In this document: in pieces, positions 1 through 9,007 of the stretch
Position numbering within the stretch: position 1 is the stretch's first letter
How the letters are laid out: each line of letters opens with the position of its first letter
NCBI GenBank assembly: GCA_016793635.1
Contig: JAEUMD010000013.1
Location: 186,001 to 250,000, forward strand
Source: Hyphomicrobiaceae bacterium
Lineage (GTDB): Bacteria; Pseudomonadota; Alphaproteobacteria; Rhizobiales; Hyphomicrobiaceae
DNA length: 64,000 nt
Direction of reading: 5' to 3'
Position numbers and translations under genes: made by a program
Notes under the pieces: generated by a model
The model's database searches: none
What the model was told of the DNA's origin: nothing
What the model saw: the letters and a program-made list of their open reading frames with translations, nothing else

Positions 1-73
1 GCGGCGTACCTGCCGTTTCGGGTCCGCGCCGCCACATCCCTTTCGACCCGCAATTCCACGGAGAAGGCAACCG

Positions 74-913
74 ATGGCGGTTCCGAGCGACCCGAGTGAT
101 CCCGGCTTGTCGCCCACATCCATCGCCGCCGCACCGCGCGCCGCCGAGACGGGCGTGTCGGGTCTCTTCCGCGGCCCGCCGGCATACCGGCCCCGAACGC
201 CCTGGCCCACAGGCGCCGCTCTCGTTGCCGCGATCGGGATCGTCATCTTCGCCATGTCGGCGGGTCTGGCCGGCAGCCTCATCGTCACGCCGCCCGCAGA
301 CGCGCCGAGCGGGGACGGCGTGTGGCCGTTCGTCGCGGCGCTTTCGGTGAGCCAGCTGTCGGCGATCCTGCTCACGATTTACGCGGCGCGTGCCTTCCGT
401 GGCCGCCCACGCGATGTGCTTTCGCTGCGCCCCCCGGCACAGGGGGCCGCCAGCTATCCGGTGGCCCTGGTCATGATGCTGGCGATCTTCGGCTGCTACA
501 CTTGGATCGTCTGGCTGATCGATCCGAATGTCGTCACCAAGGACGTCAGTCCGTTCGTGGCGCTGATGCGGTCCGAGGCATGGTGGCTCGCGCTCGCTGC
601 CATCGCCATCGGCGCGCCATTGATGGAAGAACTCGTGTTCCGCGGTTTCCTGCTTTCGGCTCTTTCCCGCAGCAGGCTCGGTTTCGCCGCTGGCAGCGTC
701 GTCACATCGGCCTTCTGGACGAGCCTTCACGCCAGCTACTCGCTGTTCGGCCTGTTGGAGGTGTTCGCCGTTGGCCTTTATTTCTCCTGGCTGCTCTGGC
801 GCACCGGCAGCCTGCGGGTGCCGATCTTCTGTCATGCGGCCTACAATGCGGGAATCGCGACGTTTCTGATGCTGTACGAGCTGCCGTCCCCAGTTCCGGC
901 GATGGCAGGGTAA
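74..913 (+). CDS. CPBP-family intramembrane metalloprotease
   Basis: Multi-pass inner-membrane protein of 279 residues with the three motifs of the CPBP (CAAX protease and bacteriocin-processing, Abi) family: EELVFR (E185, E186, R190), FWTSLH (F214 to H219) and HAAYN (H254, N258). These form the zinc or catalytic site in known members, which cleave within or near membranes. The substrate cannot be predicted. The first 45 residues are hydrophilic and Pro/Ala-rich, before the first membrane segment at about 46-75. The start at 74 is backed by a GGAGAAGG ribosome site 6 bases upstream, although the frame stays open to the window edge, so a longer protein cannot be excluded. thyA follows 82 bases later on the same strand. 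Confidence 0.85.
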   Translation: MAVPSDPSDPGLSPTSIAAAPRAAETGVSGLFRGPPAYRPRTPWPTGAALVAAIGIVIFAMSAGLAGSLIVTPPADAPSGDGVWPFVAALSVSQLSAILLTIYAARAFRGRPRDVLSLRPPAQGAASYPVALVMMLAIFGCYTWIVWLIDPNVVTKDVSPFVALMRSEAWWLALAAIAIGAPLMEELVFRGFLLSALSRSRLGFAAGSVVTSAFWTSLHASYSLFGLLEVFAVGLYFSWLLWRTGSLRVPIFCHAAYNAGIATFLMLYELPSPVPAMAG

Positions 914-995
914 GGGGAGAGGGCAGAATCGCTTTACTGCTGCCAGTCAGACCGGCGGCACGCCGCCCATGCACGTTCGATCAGGTCGAGGCTCG

Positions 996-1790
996 ATGCA
1001 GCAGTATCTGGATCTCTTGCGCCATGTGCGCGATCACGGCGTCGAAAAGCACGACCGCACCGGCACCGGAACGCTGTCGGTGTTCGGCTATCAGATGCGC
1101 TTCGATCTCGCCGCCGGGTTTCCCCTCGTCACGACGAAGAAGTTGCACGTCCGTTCGATCATCCACGAGCTGCTGTGGTTCCTCGCCGGCGATACCAACA
1201 TCGCCTATCTGAAGAAGCACAACGTCAGCATCTGGGATGAGTGGGCCACCCCATCCGGGGACCTCGGTCCCGTGTACGGGAAGCAATGGCGGTCTTGGGC
1301 AACACCGGATGGCAGAACAATCGATCAGATCACACAGGCCGTCGATCTTTTGAGGCGCGATCCCGACAGCCGCCGCATCATCGTTTCGGCGTGGAACCCG
1401 GCCGATCTGCCGCAGATGGCGCTGGCGCCGTGCCACTGCCTGTTCCAATTCTATGTCGCGAAGGGAAAGCTCTCCTGCCAGCTCTACCAGCGCTCCGCCG
1501 ACATCTTCCTTGGCGTTCCATTCAACATTGCGTCCTATGCGCTGCTGACGATGATGATGGCGCAGGTGACGGGGCTCGAACCCGGTGAATTCGTTCACAC
1601 CTTCGGTGACGCTCACCTCTATCTCAATCATCTCGAGCAGGCGGACTTGCAGCTCGCGCGCCCGCCGCGGCGCCTGCCGAACATGCGGATCAGCCCGAAT
1701 ATCAACTCGATTTTCGACTTTCAGTATGGCGATTTCGAGCTGACGGATTACGAGCCCCATCCGCACATCAAGGCGCCGGTCGCCGTCTGA
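996..1790 (+). CDS. thyA: Thymidylate synthase
   Basis: Converts dUMP to dTMP using 5,10-methylenetetrahydrofolate, giving dihydrofolate that DHFR must reduce. The protein is 264 residues, the same length as the E. coli enzyme, when started at 996; the catalytic cysteine then falls at C146 in the motif [10 protein letters not shown]. The phosphate-binding arginines are in [12 protein letters not shown] and the C-terminus ends in KAPVAV, as usual. An in-frame ATG at 969 would add nine residues not expected for the family. folA lies 1.3 kb downstream on the same strand, the common thyA-folA pairing, here separated by two lipoprotein genes. Confidence 0.97.
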   Translation: MQQYLDLLRHVRDHGVEKHDRTGTGTLSVFGYQMRFDLAAGFPLVTTKKLHVRSIIHELLWFLAGDTNIAYLKKHNVSIWDEWATPSGDLGPVYGKQWRSWATPDGRTIDQITQAVDLLRRDPDSRRIIVSAWNPADLPQMALAPCHCLFQFYVAKGKLSCQLYQRSADIFLGVPFNIASYALLTMMMAQVTGLEPGEFVHTFGDAHLYLNHLEQADLQLARPPRRLPNMRISPNINSIFDFQYGDFELTDYEPHPHIKAPVAV

Positions 1791-1968
1791 GAAGTGGCAG
1801 GGCTGATGCGACGACGGGTATGGTCTTGGGGCGGGAACAGGGGGCGGAAACAGGCGCTGCCGTGAAATCGCCTGCGCCGCGTCATGTTGTCTTTCGGCGA
1901 CGATGCAGTACAAGGCGCGCTTTTTCCAGGGCACTCTGTCGCAAGGGCCGCAACATGGGAAGCAACGG

Positions 1969-2400
1969 ATGAGTGAGCTTGGCGCTTCGACGCTACCTGT
2001 GTCACGGGTTCTCGCAGCTGCCGTGATCGCCGCGGGGCTGGCGGGTTGCGAAGGCGTGCCGAAGCAGACGTCTCAGCAACAAAGATCGCCACTGTCACAG
2101 CAGATCGCGATCGATACGCCCGGCGTTCCAGGCGCCCACTGCACGCTCTCTTCCGTCACGGTCGGCCGCCAGACGTTGACGACACCGGCGTCCATCGAGG
2201 TCGATCGCAGCCCGGAGATCATCGTCGTGCTGTGCCGCAAGCCCTGCTACCTGGATGCCTCCGCGATGCTTTCGCCCGAAGGCCTGCGCCGCCAGGACGG
2301 CACCGTCGTCTACAGCTATCCCGCCGAAACCGCGATCACACTCCGCCCCGCAGATCGCTGCGATGCCGCGCCCGCCAAGCAGCGCCCTGCTGCACCCTGA
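1969..2400 (+). CDS. Predicted lipoprotein, paralog of the next gene
   Basis: Small predicted lipoprotein of 143 residues. The N-terminus has a hydrophobic stretch ending in the lipobox LAGC, with the lipidated cysteine followed by EGVPKQ. The mature part shares a clear pattern with the product of 2542-2946: DTPGVPGAHCTLSS here against NTPGAPGATCTLSS there, then a TTP, and a VLCRKPC / VLCKKPC pair of cysteines. The C-terminal part differs: this copy lacks the glycine-rich segment of its neighbour and ends in a Pro/Ala tail. An upstream in-frame ATG at 1903 would bury the signal peptide, so 1969, preceded by GGAAG, was chosen. Function unknown; likely facing the periplasm. Confidence 0.8.
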   Translation: MSELGASTLPVSRVLAAAVIAAGLAGCEGVPKQTSQQQRSPLSQQIAIDTPGVPGAHCTLSSVTVGRQTLTTPASIEVDRSPEIIVVLCRKPCYLDASAMLSPEGLRRQDGTVVYSYPAETAITLRPADRCDAAPAKQRPAAP

Positions 2401-2541
2401 TCCAAGTCACAGGGGCCTGCGAAACGGCGATTGTGTGTGGCCGGACTGTCTGGACGAACTCTCACGTCGCCGCTACCAATGATTGCGGCCGTTCCTCGGG
2501 GGAGGGCGGCGGGTAGGCGTTTTGTGCGGGGGGAGGGTGTT

Positions 2542-2946
2542 TTGAACCGTAGACTAGGGCAGGCGCTCGCCGCCGCCGGCATGCTCGTATTGGCCGGCTG
2601 TGCAACCATCACCAAGGGTACCACCCAGGCGGTCGCCATCAACACGCCGGGCGCACCCGGCGCAACCTGCACCCTCTCGTCAGGTGGCATCGGTCAGAAG
2701 GTGGTGACGACACCGACCACCGTCGTCCTCGACAAGAGCCAGGAGAACATCTCTGTTCTCTGCAAGAAGCCGTGCTTCCAAGATGCGGCGGGCATCATCG
2801 CCTCGCACACGGAGGCCATGGCGGCCGGAAACGTCATCGTCGGTGGGCCGATCGGCCTCGGCGTCGACGCTGTCAGCGGCGCCATGAACCGCTATAATGC
2901 CGACAATCAATTTGCGATGGTGCCGATACCCGGTTGCCGCGCGTAA
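2542..2946 (+). CDS. Predicted lipoprotein with Gly-rich C-terminal segment
   Basis: Lipoprotein of 134 residues, with signal peptide ending in LAGC and a mature start CATITKGTTQ that is typical of a widespread family of small alphaproteobacterial lipoproteins. It carries the same NTPGAPGATCTLSS and VLCKKPC motifs as the preceding gene, then a small-residue-rich segment (GGPIGLGVDAVSGAM) like the glycine zippers of other envelope lipoproteins. The start is uncertain: TTG at 2542 follows a GGGGGGAGGG run and gives a 20-residue signal peptide, while GTG at 2524 is the alternative. Tandem with 1969-2400, so the pair probably arose by duplication. Function unknown. Confidence 0.75.
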   Translation: MNRRLGQALAAAGMLVLAGCATITKGTTQAVAINTPGAPGATCTLSSGGIGQKVVTTPTTVVLDKSQENISVLCKKPCFQDAAGIIASHTEAMAAGNVIVGGPIGLGVDAVSGAMNRYNADNQFAMVPIPGCRA

Positions 2947-3067
2947 CGGTATTCGCCGCCTAATCGCCGCCTGAAGCATGACCCGACCGATCGATCGATC
3001 GGGTGTTCGCCCAGATCGCAGTCAGATGGCAGTCCGGCGCGGCATGTGAGGAGCAACCAGCAGCAGC

Positions 3068-3601
3068 GTGGCCACCACAATCGCATTCGTCGTAGCCGTT
3101 GCGCGCAATGGCGTCATCGGCCTCAAGGGCGATCTGCCCTGGCGGCTTTCCTCCGATCTCAAGCTGTTCCGCCGGTTGACCATGGGCAAGCCCATCGTCA
3201 TGGGCCGCAAGACGTGGGCGTCGCTGCCGAAGCGCCCGCTCGACGGGCGCGACAACATCGTCGTCACGCGCGATGCCACATTCGCCGACGAGGGCGCCAT
3301 CGTCGCCCACGATGTCGAGGCGGCGCTCGCCCTCGCCTTCGCGGCGGCCGACCGGCGCGGTACCGACGAGATCGCCGTGATTGGCGGGGCGGACATTTTT
3401 CGTGCCATGCTTCCACTCGCCGGTCGGATCTATCTGACCGAGGTCGATGCGGCTCCCGAGGGCGATGTCTTCTTTCCGGCACTCGACCCGGCCGAATGGC
3501 ACCTCGCCTCCGTCGAGCCGATCCCGCGCGGGCCGCGCGACGAGGCCGGCGCCGAGCTCAAGATCCTCGAGCGGATCGCGCCGGCAAAAGCCTCGGACTG
3601 A
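3068..3601 (+). CDS. folA: Dihydrofolate reductase
   Basis: Reduces dihydrofolate to tetrahydrofolate with NADPH, recycling the product of thymidylate synthase encoded 1.3 kb upstream. The 177-residue protein shows the family landmarks: AVARNGVIGLKGDLPW near the N-terminus (substrate loop), IVMGRKTWASLP (cofactor binding) and IGGADIFR (the conserved GG pair). The start is GTG at 3068; the best ribosome site is GAGGAG, about 13 bases upstream, which is a little far. The short region before it contains a CGATCGATCGATCG run at about 2990-3003. Confidence 0.95.
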   Translation: MATTIAFVVAVARNGVIGLKGDLPWRLSSDLKLFRRLTMGKPIVMGRKTWASLPKRPLDGRDNIVVTRDATFADEGAIVAHDVEAALALAFAAADRRGTDEIAVIGGADIFRAMLPLAGRIYLTEVDAAPEGDVFFPALDPAEWHLASVEPIPRGPRDEAGAELKILERIAPAKASD

Positions 3602-3850
3602 GTGTCGCCCATTGGCCGACCCGGACCTCGCGGCGGCGGCGATGCGCTTGTAGCGATCCGACATCGTCTTGAAGCTCGACGCACGCACACCATGTGCTGG
3701 GGTGAGGTTTGCACTGGCCAACCCCCTGGCTTATAAGCGAGCCGACCTTCCTCAAGGGCCTTGGACGACGGTGATTTCCGTCGTTTCACTGGGACATAGT
3801 TCCCGGGCCCGTTTCCCGACTGGACCCCGCAGAGCGAGAGATCCCGACCT

Positions 3851-5026
3851 ATGCCTTGGAACAATCAGAATGGTGGCGGCGGCTGGAAAAGCGGCGGAGG
3901 TGGAGGCGGCGGCGGTGGAGGCCCCTGGGGTCAGGGCCCGTGGGGGCAGGGCGGCGGTGGCGGCGGCGGCGGCCAGCAGCCCGATCTCGAGGAAATTCTC
4001 AAGCGCGGCCAGGACCGCATGAAGCAGGTGATGCACGGCGGCGGAGTTCCCGGTCCACTGCTGTTCCTGCTCGGTGCAGCGGCGGTCGCGGCGGTCGCGT
4101 TCTATGCCTTCACGTTCACTGTGAAGCCCGACGAGCAGGGTATCGTGCTGCGCTTCGGCGAGTACAATCGCTGGACCGGTCCGGGCCTGCAGTATCGTCT
4201 GCCGTATCCGGTCGAGGAGGTCTTGCTGCCGAAGGTCACGCGCGAGAACTCGATCGAGATCGGCATGCGATCGGTGGGCGCGCGCGGCGGCGTTGCGGTT
4301 CGCGACGTTGCCGAGGAGAGCCTGATGCTGACCGGCGACGAGAACATCGTCGACGTCGATTTCGTCGTGTTCTGGCGCATCAAGGCAGGCATCCGCGATC
4401 CGAAGTCCGGCCAGACCGGCGCGGAGCAATACCTGTTCAACATCCAGAACCCCGAGACGACGGTCAAGGAAGTGGCCGAGAGCGCGATGCGCGAGGTGGT
4501 GGGCCAGAACGACATCACGCCGATCCTAACCGGTGCGCGCCAGAAGACCGAGGCGGCGGTGCAAAAGCTCATGCAGACCGCGCTCGACGGTTACGGCGCA
4601 GGTGTCGAGATAACGCGCGTCCAGTTGCAGAAGGTCGATCCGCCGCAGAAGGTGATCGACGCCTTCCGCGACGTGCAGGCGGCACGCGCCGACCAGGAGC
4701 GCTTGCAGAACGAAGCGCAGTCCTACGCCAACAAGGTGGTGCCTGAGGCACGCGGTGAGGCGGAGCGGATTCTCCAAGCATCGCAGGGCTACAAGGAGCA
4801 GACCGTCGCCGAGGCGGTCGGCCAGGCGGCGCGCTTCCAGAAGGTTTTCGAAGAGTACAAGAAGGCGCCCGACGTGACTAAGAAACGTATGTTCATCGAG
4901 ACGATGGAGCGGGTGCTGGGCGGCACCGACAAGATTATCCTCGACCAGTCGGGAGGCGGTTCGGGCGTGGTGCCCTATCTGCCATTGGGTGAGCTTCAGC
5001 GCCAGCCGAACAAGGGAGGGCAGTGA
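3851..5026 (+). CDS. hflK: FtsH protease modulator HflK (SPFH/band 7)
   Basis: Subunit of the HflKC complex, a membrane-anchored SPFH assembly that surrounds and modulates the FtsH protease. The 391-residue protein begins with a nearly pure glycine/tryptophan/proline tail (residues about 8-42), followed by a single membrane segment (about 58-80) and the SPFH domain (TFTVKPDEQGIVLRFGEY onward), then an alanine/glutamate-rich helical region with repeated EA/AE pairs. hflC follows directly, its GTG overlapping the hflK stop and its preferred ATG 2 bases after it. The glycine tail is a known HflK feature, but the uninterrupted runs here are long. Confidence 0.95.
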   Translation: MPWNNQNGGGGWKSGGGGGGGGGGPWGQGPWGQGGGGGGGGQQPDLEEILKRGQDRMKQVMHGGGVPGPLLFLLGAAAVAAVAFYAFTFTVKPDEQGIVLRFGEYNRWTGPGLQYRLPYPVEEVLLPKVTRENSIEIGMRSVGARGGVAVRDVAEESLMLTGDENIVDVDFVVFWRIKAGIRDPKSGQTGAEQYLFNIQNPETTVKEVAESAMREVVGQNDITPILTGARQKTEAAVQKLMQTALDGYGAGVEITRVQLQKVDPPQKVIDAFRDVQAARADQERLQNEAQSYANKVVPEARGEAERILQASQGYKEQTVAEAVGQAARFQKVFEEYKKAPDVTKKRMFIETMERVLGGTDKIILDQSGGGSGVVPYLPLGELQRQPNKGGQ

Positions 5027-5028
5027 GC

Positions 5029-5946
5029 ATGCGTCCGTTCCTCGCTTTCCTCGTCGTGCTGATCGGCATCGTTGCCGCCGGCGTCTATCTCTCGGCCTTC
5101 ATCGTGCGCCAGACGGAACAGGCGATTGTCCTGCAGTTCGGCAAGCCGAAGGCCACAATCACCGACCCGGGCCTGCACTGGAAAATTCCGTTCGTCGAGA
5201 CGGTCGACTATTTCGACAAGCGCATCCTGGACCTCGACAGCTCGCCGCAAGAGGTGATCGCGTCTGACCAGAAGCGTCTCGTCGTCGATTCTTTCGCGCG
5301 CTTCCGCATTACCGATGCGCTCGAGTTCTATAAGACCGTGCGCGACGAGAATATCGCCCGCCAGCGCCTCGGCAACATCCTCGAGTCGGCCCTGCGCGGC
5401 GCGCTCGGCTCGGCCACGTTCCAGGACGTGGTGCGCGACAAGCGCGAAACGCTGATGCGCCGGATCCGCGATCAGGTGAACCAGGAGACCAAGGGCTTTG
5501 GCATCGAGGTGGTCGACGTCCGAATCAAGCGTGCAGACCTGCCGGAGCAGAACAGCGAGGCGATCTATCGCCGGATGCAGACGGAGCGCCAACGCGAGGC
5601 GGCCGAGTTCCGCGCCGAGGGTGCCGCTTCCGCCAACCGCATCCGCGCCACCGCCGATCGCGAAGCGACAGTCATCAAGGCTGAAGCGACCAAGAAGGCC
5701 GAGCAGGTTCGCGGCGAGGGCGATGCCGAGAGAAACCGCGTGTTCGCCGAAGCATTCGGCCGCGACCCAGAATTCTTCGCCTTCTACCGCTCGATGCAGG
5801 CCTACGAGAACAGCATCAAGTCCGGCGATACTCGCCTTGTGATTTCGCCGAACTCGGAGTTCTTCCGCTACTTCAACGATGTCAACGGCGCCGCTCCGTC
5901 AGGTTCCGCGCGCAGCGGCGGCGCGGCGACACAGCCAAGGCAATGA
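5029..5946 (+). CDS. hflC: Protease modulator HflC (SPFH/band 7)
   Basis: Partner of HflK in the FtsH-associated membrane complex. A short N-terminal tail is followed by one membrane helix (FLAFLVVLIGIVAAGVYLSA) and an SPFH domain (QTEQAIVLQFGKPKATITDPG, shortened here). The coiled region around residues 190-240 is rich in EAT/KAEA repeats. A GTG at 5023 overlaps the hflK stop, but ATG at 5029 has GGAGGG 8 bases upstream and was chosen. The stop overlaps the next start by four bases (ATGA), so hflK-hflC-DUF2065 is a translationally coupled operon. Confidence 0.95.
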   Translation: MRPFLAFLVVLIGIVAAGVYLSAFIVRQTEQAIVLQFGKPKATITDPGLHWKIPFVETVDYFDKRILDLDSSPQEVIASDQKRLVVDSFARFRITDALEFYKTVRDENIARQRLGNILESALRGALGSATFQDVVRDKRETLMRRIRDQVNQETKGFGIEVVDVRIKRADLPEQNSEAIYRRMQTERQREAAEFRAEGAASANRIRATADREATVIKAEATKKAEQVRGEGDAERNRVFAEAFGRDPEFFAFYRSMQAYENSIKSGDTRLVISPNSEFFRYFNDVNGAAPSGSARSGGAATQPRQ

Positions 5947-6128
5947 GCGATATCGCCGTCGCGCTCGGGTTGGTCCTCGTCATCGAGGGGTTGATCTGGG
6001 CGCTCGCTCCAGACTTCGGGCGTCGAATGCTGGCCATGGCCATGGCGACGCCCGAGTCGACTCTGAAGGCCGCGGGATGGCTGGCGGTTGCGGCGGGTGC
6101 GGCGATCGTCTGGCTGATCAGGGGCTGA
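5943..6128 (+). CDS. DUF2065 (YjeT-like) small membrane protein
   Basis: A 61-residue protein made of two hydrophobic helices around a short loop containing the family motif APDFGRRM. DUF2065/YjeT genes lie directly after hflC in many proteobacteria including E. coli, and the same order with a four-base overlap is seen here. This suggests a role with the HflKC complex, but none has been established that I know of. Confidence 0.85.
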   Translation: MSDIAVALGLVLVIEGLIWALAPDFGRRMLAMAMATPESTLKAAGWLAVAAGAAIVWLIRG

Positions 6129-6430
6129 CGGAGAAGGCGCGCTCATCACTACCGTTTCGGCAACGGCGGCTTGCGCCCGCCTGGTGGACACGCCCCACCG
6201 GGGGGCTCTCGAAACCTTCGTCCCCTGGTGACGCGCAGGGCGTTTCGTGGCAGGACACTGGCTGACGGGCGGCCGTCACGACGGTAGACAATCCGGATCG
6301 CGACCTGGACGGGCAGGCGCCCGGCAACGACCTGTCCAAGTGGGCACCGCGCGATTTCCGCGTTGTCGCCATTGACGCCCCAGCGATGCAACGGGGCCGG
6401 CTCTCCGCTGGCCCGCACGGAGATGCTCTG
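6129..6430. other. Intergenic region before the Do protease
   Basis: About 300 bases between DUF2065 and the protease gene. I see no gene, no convincing terminator with a T-run, and no promoter that I can name with confidence. The separation suggests that the protease has its own promoter, which fits a stress-induced gene, but no heat-shock-type promoter with good matches was found. Confidence 0.4.
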
Positions 6431-7945
6431 ATGCTCCAGGCCTGTTCGACCGAACGCAAGGATCGGCCCGGCCGCAGTGGCCGCCGCGATGGTGCGCGCC
6501 TCCGCCCCGCTGCCATGTTCGCGATGCTGATCGCCGCTGTGGCTTTGCTGGCGGCAGGTCCCGTTAGCGCCTTTCGCGGGCCGCCATCGGTCGCGCCGGT
6601 CGCCGAGCCGCTGTTCCCCGCCGTGGTCAACATCTCGACGACGCAGACCGCGAAAGGCCCGCAGGGGCTGCCGCTGCCCGATATCCCGAAAGGCTCGCCG
6701 TTCGAGGACCTCTTCGACGACTTCTTCAATCGCCGCAATGGCGCTCCCGCGCCGCGCACGTTCTCGTCGCTCGGTTCCGGTTTCGTCATCGACGGAAAGG
6801 AAGGCCTCGTCGTCACCAACAATCACGTCATCGCCGATGCCGACGAGATCGTGGTCAACTTTCACGACGGCTCCAAGCTCAAGGTCGAGAAGGTGCTGGG
6901 CCGCGACGCCAAGAGCGACCTCGCGCTGCTGAAGGTCAATCCGCCGAAGCCGATACCAGACGTGCGGTTCGGCTCGTCCGACAGTCTTCAGGTCGGCGAC
7001 TGGGTGATGGCCATCGGCAACCCGTTCGGGCTCGGTGGTACGCTGACCGTCGGCATCATCTCGGCGAAGCAGCGGGATATCAACTCGGGCCCCTACGACG
7101 ACTATCTGCAGACCGATGCCGCGATCAATCGCGGCAACTCCGGCGGCCCGCTGTTCAACATGGAGGGCGAGGTCATCGGCGTGAACACGGCCATCATCTC
7201 GCCGACGGGTGGCTCGATCGGCATCGGTTTCGCCATTCCCTCCGATACGGCGCAGAACGTCGTCGATCAGCTCCGCAAGTATGGCGAGACGCGGCGCGGC
7301 TGGCTCGGCGTCAATCTGCAGACGGTCGGCGAAGACATCGCCGAGACGCTTGGCGTGCCGGACAACACGGGGGCGCTGGTCGCGTCCGTGACGCCGGAAG
7401 GACCCGCGGCAAAGGGCGGCATTCTGGCCGGAGACCTGATCGTCAAGTTCGACGGCAAGGTGGTGGCGAACATGCGCGGCCTGCCGCGTCTCGTAGCGCA
7501 GACGCAGATCGGCAAGCGCGTGGAGGTCGAGGCGTTGCGCAACGGCAAGACCGTTCGCGTGATGGTCGAGATCGGCCGCTTGATGGACGAAACGCCAGAG
7601 GTGCCGAAGCCGGCGGTTCAACCGCCGCAGAGCGGCCCTCCGCCGTCGCGCGAGCTGCTCGGCATGAAGCTTTCCCCGTTGACGGACGAGCTCCGCAAGC
7701 TCCACAAGCTGGACAAAAAGGTGGTCGGCGTCGTCGTCACCGATGTCGAGGGAACGAGCGCAGCCGCGCAGAAGAGCATCAAGCCGGGCGACGTCATCGT
7801 CGAGGTGGCGCAAGATCAGGTGGCGGTTCCGGATGACGTGGCCCGCAGCCTCGAGAAGGTGAAGAAGGCCGGGCGCAAGGCGGTGCTGCTTCGCATCGAA
7901 GGCGCCAACGGCGATCTGCGTTTCGTTGCGGTGCCGCTCGGCTGA
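6431..7945 (+). CDS. Do/DegP-type periplasmic serine protease
   Basis: Envelope quality-control protease of the HtrA family, 504 residues. A basic N-terminus and a hydrophobic segment ending in VSAF act as signal peptide. The trypsin-like domain carries the full triad: H132 in TNNHVIAD, D163 in KSDLALL and S237 in NRGNSGGP. Two PDZ domains follow (about 280-370 and 410-500), as in DegP, DegQ and MucD. The start at 6431 has GGAG 8 bases upstream; an ATG at 6386 would add 15 residues before the signal peptide. The gene follows hflKC, also protein quality control. Which HtrA subtype it is cannot be decided by eye. Confidence 0.93.
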   Translation: MLQACSTERKDRPGRSGRRDGARLRPAAMFAMLIAAVALLAAGPVSAFRGPPSVAPVAEPLFPAVVNISTTQTAKGPQGLPLPDIPKGSPFEDLFDDFFNRRNGAPAPRTFSSLGSGFVIDGKEGLVVTNNHVIADADEIVVNFHDGSKLKVEKVLGRDAKSDLALLKVNPPKPIPDVRFGSSDSLQVGDWVMAIGNPFGLGGTLTVGIISAKQRDINSGPYDDYLQTDAAINRGNSGGPLFNMEGEVIGVNTAIISPTGGSIGIGFAIPSDTAQNVVDQLRKYGETRRGWLGVNLQTVGEDIAETLGVPDNTGALVASVTPEGPAAKGGILAGDLIVKFDGKVVANMRGLPRLVAQTQIGKRVEVEALRNGKTVRVMVEIGRLMDETPEVPKPAVQPPQSGPPPSRELLGMKLSPLTDELRKLHKLDKKVVGVVVTDVEGTSAAAQKSIKPGDVIVEVAQDQVAVPDDVARSLEKVKKAGRKAVLLRIEGANGDLRFVAVPLG

Positions 7946-7971
7946 GCTGTTTCGCGCACTGTTCCCATGGG

Positions 7972-7991
7972 GCGCCGGCTACGGCCGGCGC
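7972..7991 (+). terminator. Hairpin after the Do protease gene
   Basis: A perfect 8-bp GCGCCGGC/GCCGGCGC stem with a four-base TACG loop, 26 bases after the protease stop codon. No clean T-run follows, only ATCCATTT, so termination may be partial. Confidence 0.4.
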
Positions 7992-8019
7992 ATCCATTTC
8001 ATGAAACTTCAAACGAACC

Positions 8020-8029
8020 GGAGGTGATC
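8020..8029 (+). promoter_or_regulatory. Extended Shine-Dalgarno site of psd
   Basis: GGAGGTGATC is complementary over ten bases to the usual 3' end of bacterial 16S rRNA (GATCACCTCC). It lies with its GGAGG core 8 bases before the GTG at 8033, and so decides the start of the decarboxylase gene. Confidence 0.85.
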
Positions 8030-8032
8030 CGC

Positions 8033-8746
8033 GTGTCTAAGGGTCACGGTCTCATCGAAACGATCCTCGGCAGCCTGGTGCCAGTGCACTCGGACGGCCA
8101 CAAGTTCATCGCAGTCGCCGCGCTCGCCGCCCTGCTGTTCTTCCTGCTGTGGCCTCCGCTCGGCTGGGTGCTGGTGGTCGTCGCGCTCTACATCGCTTAT
8201 TTCTTTCGCGATCCGCCGCGTGTGACGCCTGTGCGAGACGGGCTCGTCATCGCGCCGGCGGACGGCGAGATCTCGCATGTCGAGCTGGTGCAGCCGCCAA
8301 TGGAGCTCGGTCTCGGTCAGGGCCAGCGCGTCCGCATCTCTACCTTCCTTTCCGTGTTCGACGTTCACATCAACCGCGCGCCGATGGCGGGCCGCATCCT
8401 GCGCTCGATCTACGTGCCGGGAGCGTTCATCAACGCCGCCGCCGATAAGGCGAGCGAGGAGAACGAGCGCCGCTCGCTCATCATTCAAACGCCCGCCGGC
8501 GATGAAGTGGCGGTGGTTCAGATCGCGGGTTTGATCGCGCGGCGCATCGTGACGTTCTCGCAGGAGGGCGATACGGTCGGCGTCGGCCAGCGCTTCGGCC
8601 TGATCCGCTTTGGGTCGCGTGTCGATGTCTATCTGCCGCCGGGGCGCACCGCGCTGGTGGCGGTCGGCCAGCGCGCGGTGGCGGGTGAGACGGTGTTCGC
8701 TGATTTCCAGTCGAGTGAGCCCGAGCGCGAAGCGCGCAAAGACTAG
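8033..8746 (+). CDS. psd: Phosphatidylserine decarboxylase proenzyme
   Basis: Makes phosphatidylethanolamine from phosphatidylserine at the inner membrane. The 237-residue protein is of the short type found in rhizobia and some other bacteria. It has membrane-associated segments at about 24-60 and the self-cleavage motif RFGSR, where cleavage between G194 and S195 would create the pyruvoyl group. SVFDVHINRAP contains the conserved histidine. The GTG start at 8033 is fixed by a near-perfect ribosome site. pssA, which makes the substrate, follows after 261 bases on the same strand, so the two consecutive steps of the pathway are encoded together. Confidence 0.95.
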   Translation: MSKGHGLIETILGSLVPVHSDGHKFIAVAALAALLFFLLWPPLGWVLVVVALYIAYFFRDPPRVTPVRDGLVIAPADGEISHVELVQPPMELGLGQGQRVRISTFLSVFDVHINRAPMAGRILRSIYVPGAFINAAADKASEENERRSLIIQTPAGDEVAVVQIAGLIARRIVTFSQEGDTVGVGQRFGLIRFGSRVDVYLPPGRTALVAVGQRAVAGETVFADFQSSEPEREARKD

Positions 8747-9007
8747 AACCGGCCCGAAGCGCGAAAAGAATAAGGCCAGTGTGAAGCTCGAGAAGGCTGC
8801 ACCGCGCGACGCGCGAACGGTGTGACGCGGCTCGGAGAGACCGGGCGCGAGGTGGCGGCACCGCCGGCTCGCCAGCACGAGGTGTTCTTCGCCAGCGCGG
8901 TCGAGTAACCGGTACGCGGTGGCGGGTCTCGCTCCCGCCCCGATCGGGTGTATAACGGCGCTTCGGGCGGCCGGTCGGGGCCGGCCATGCCAAGGCGGAG
9001 ACAGCAG

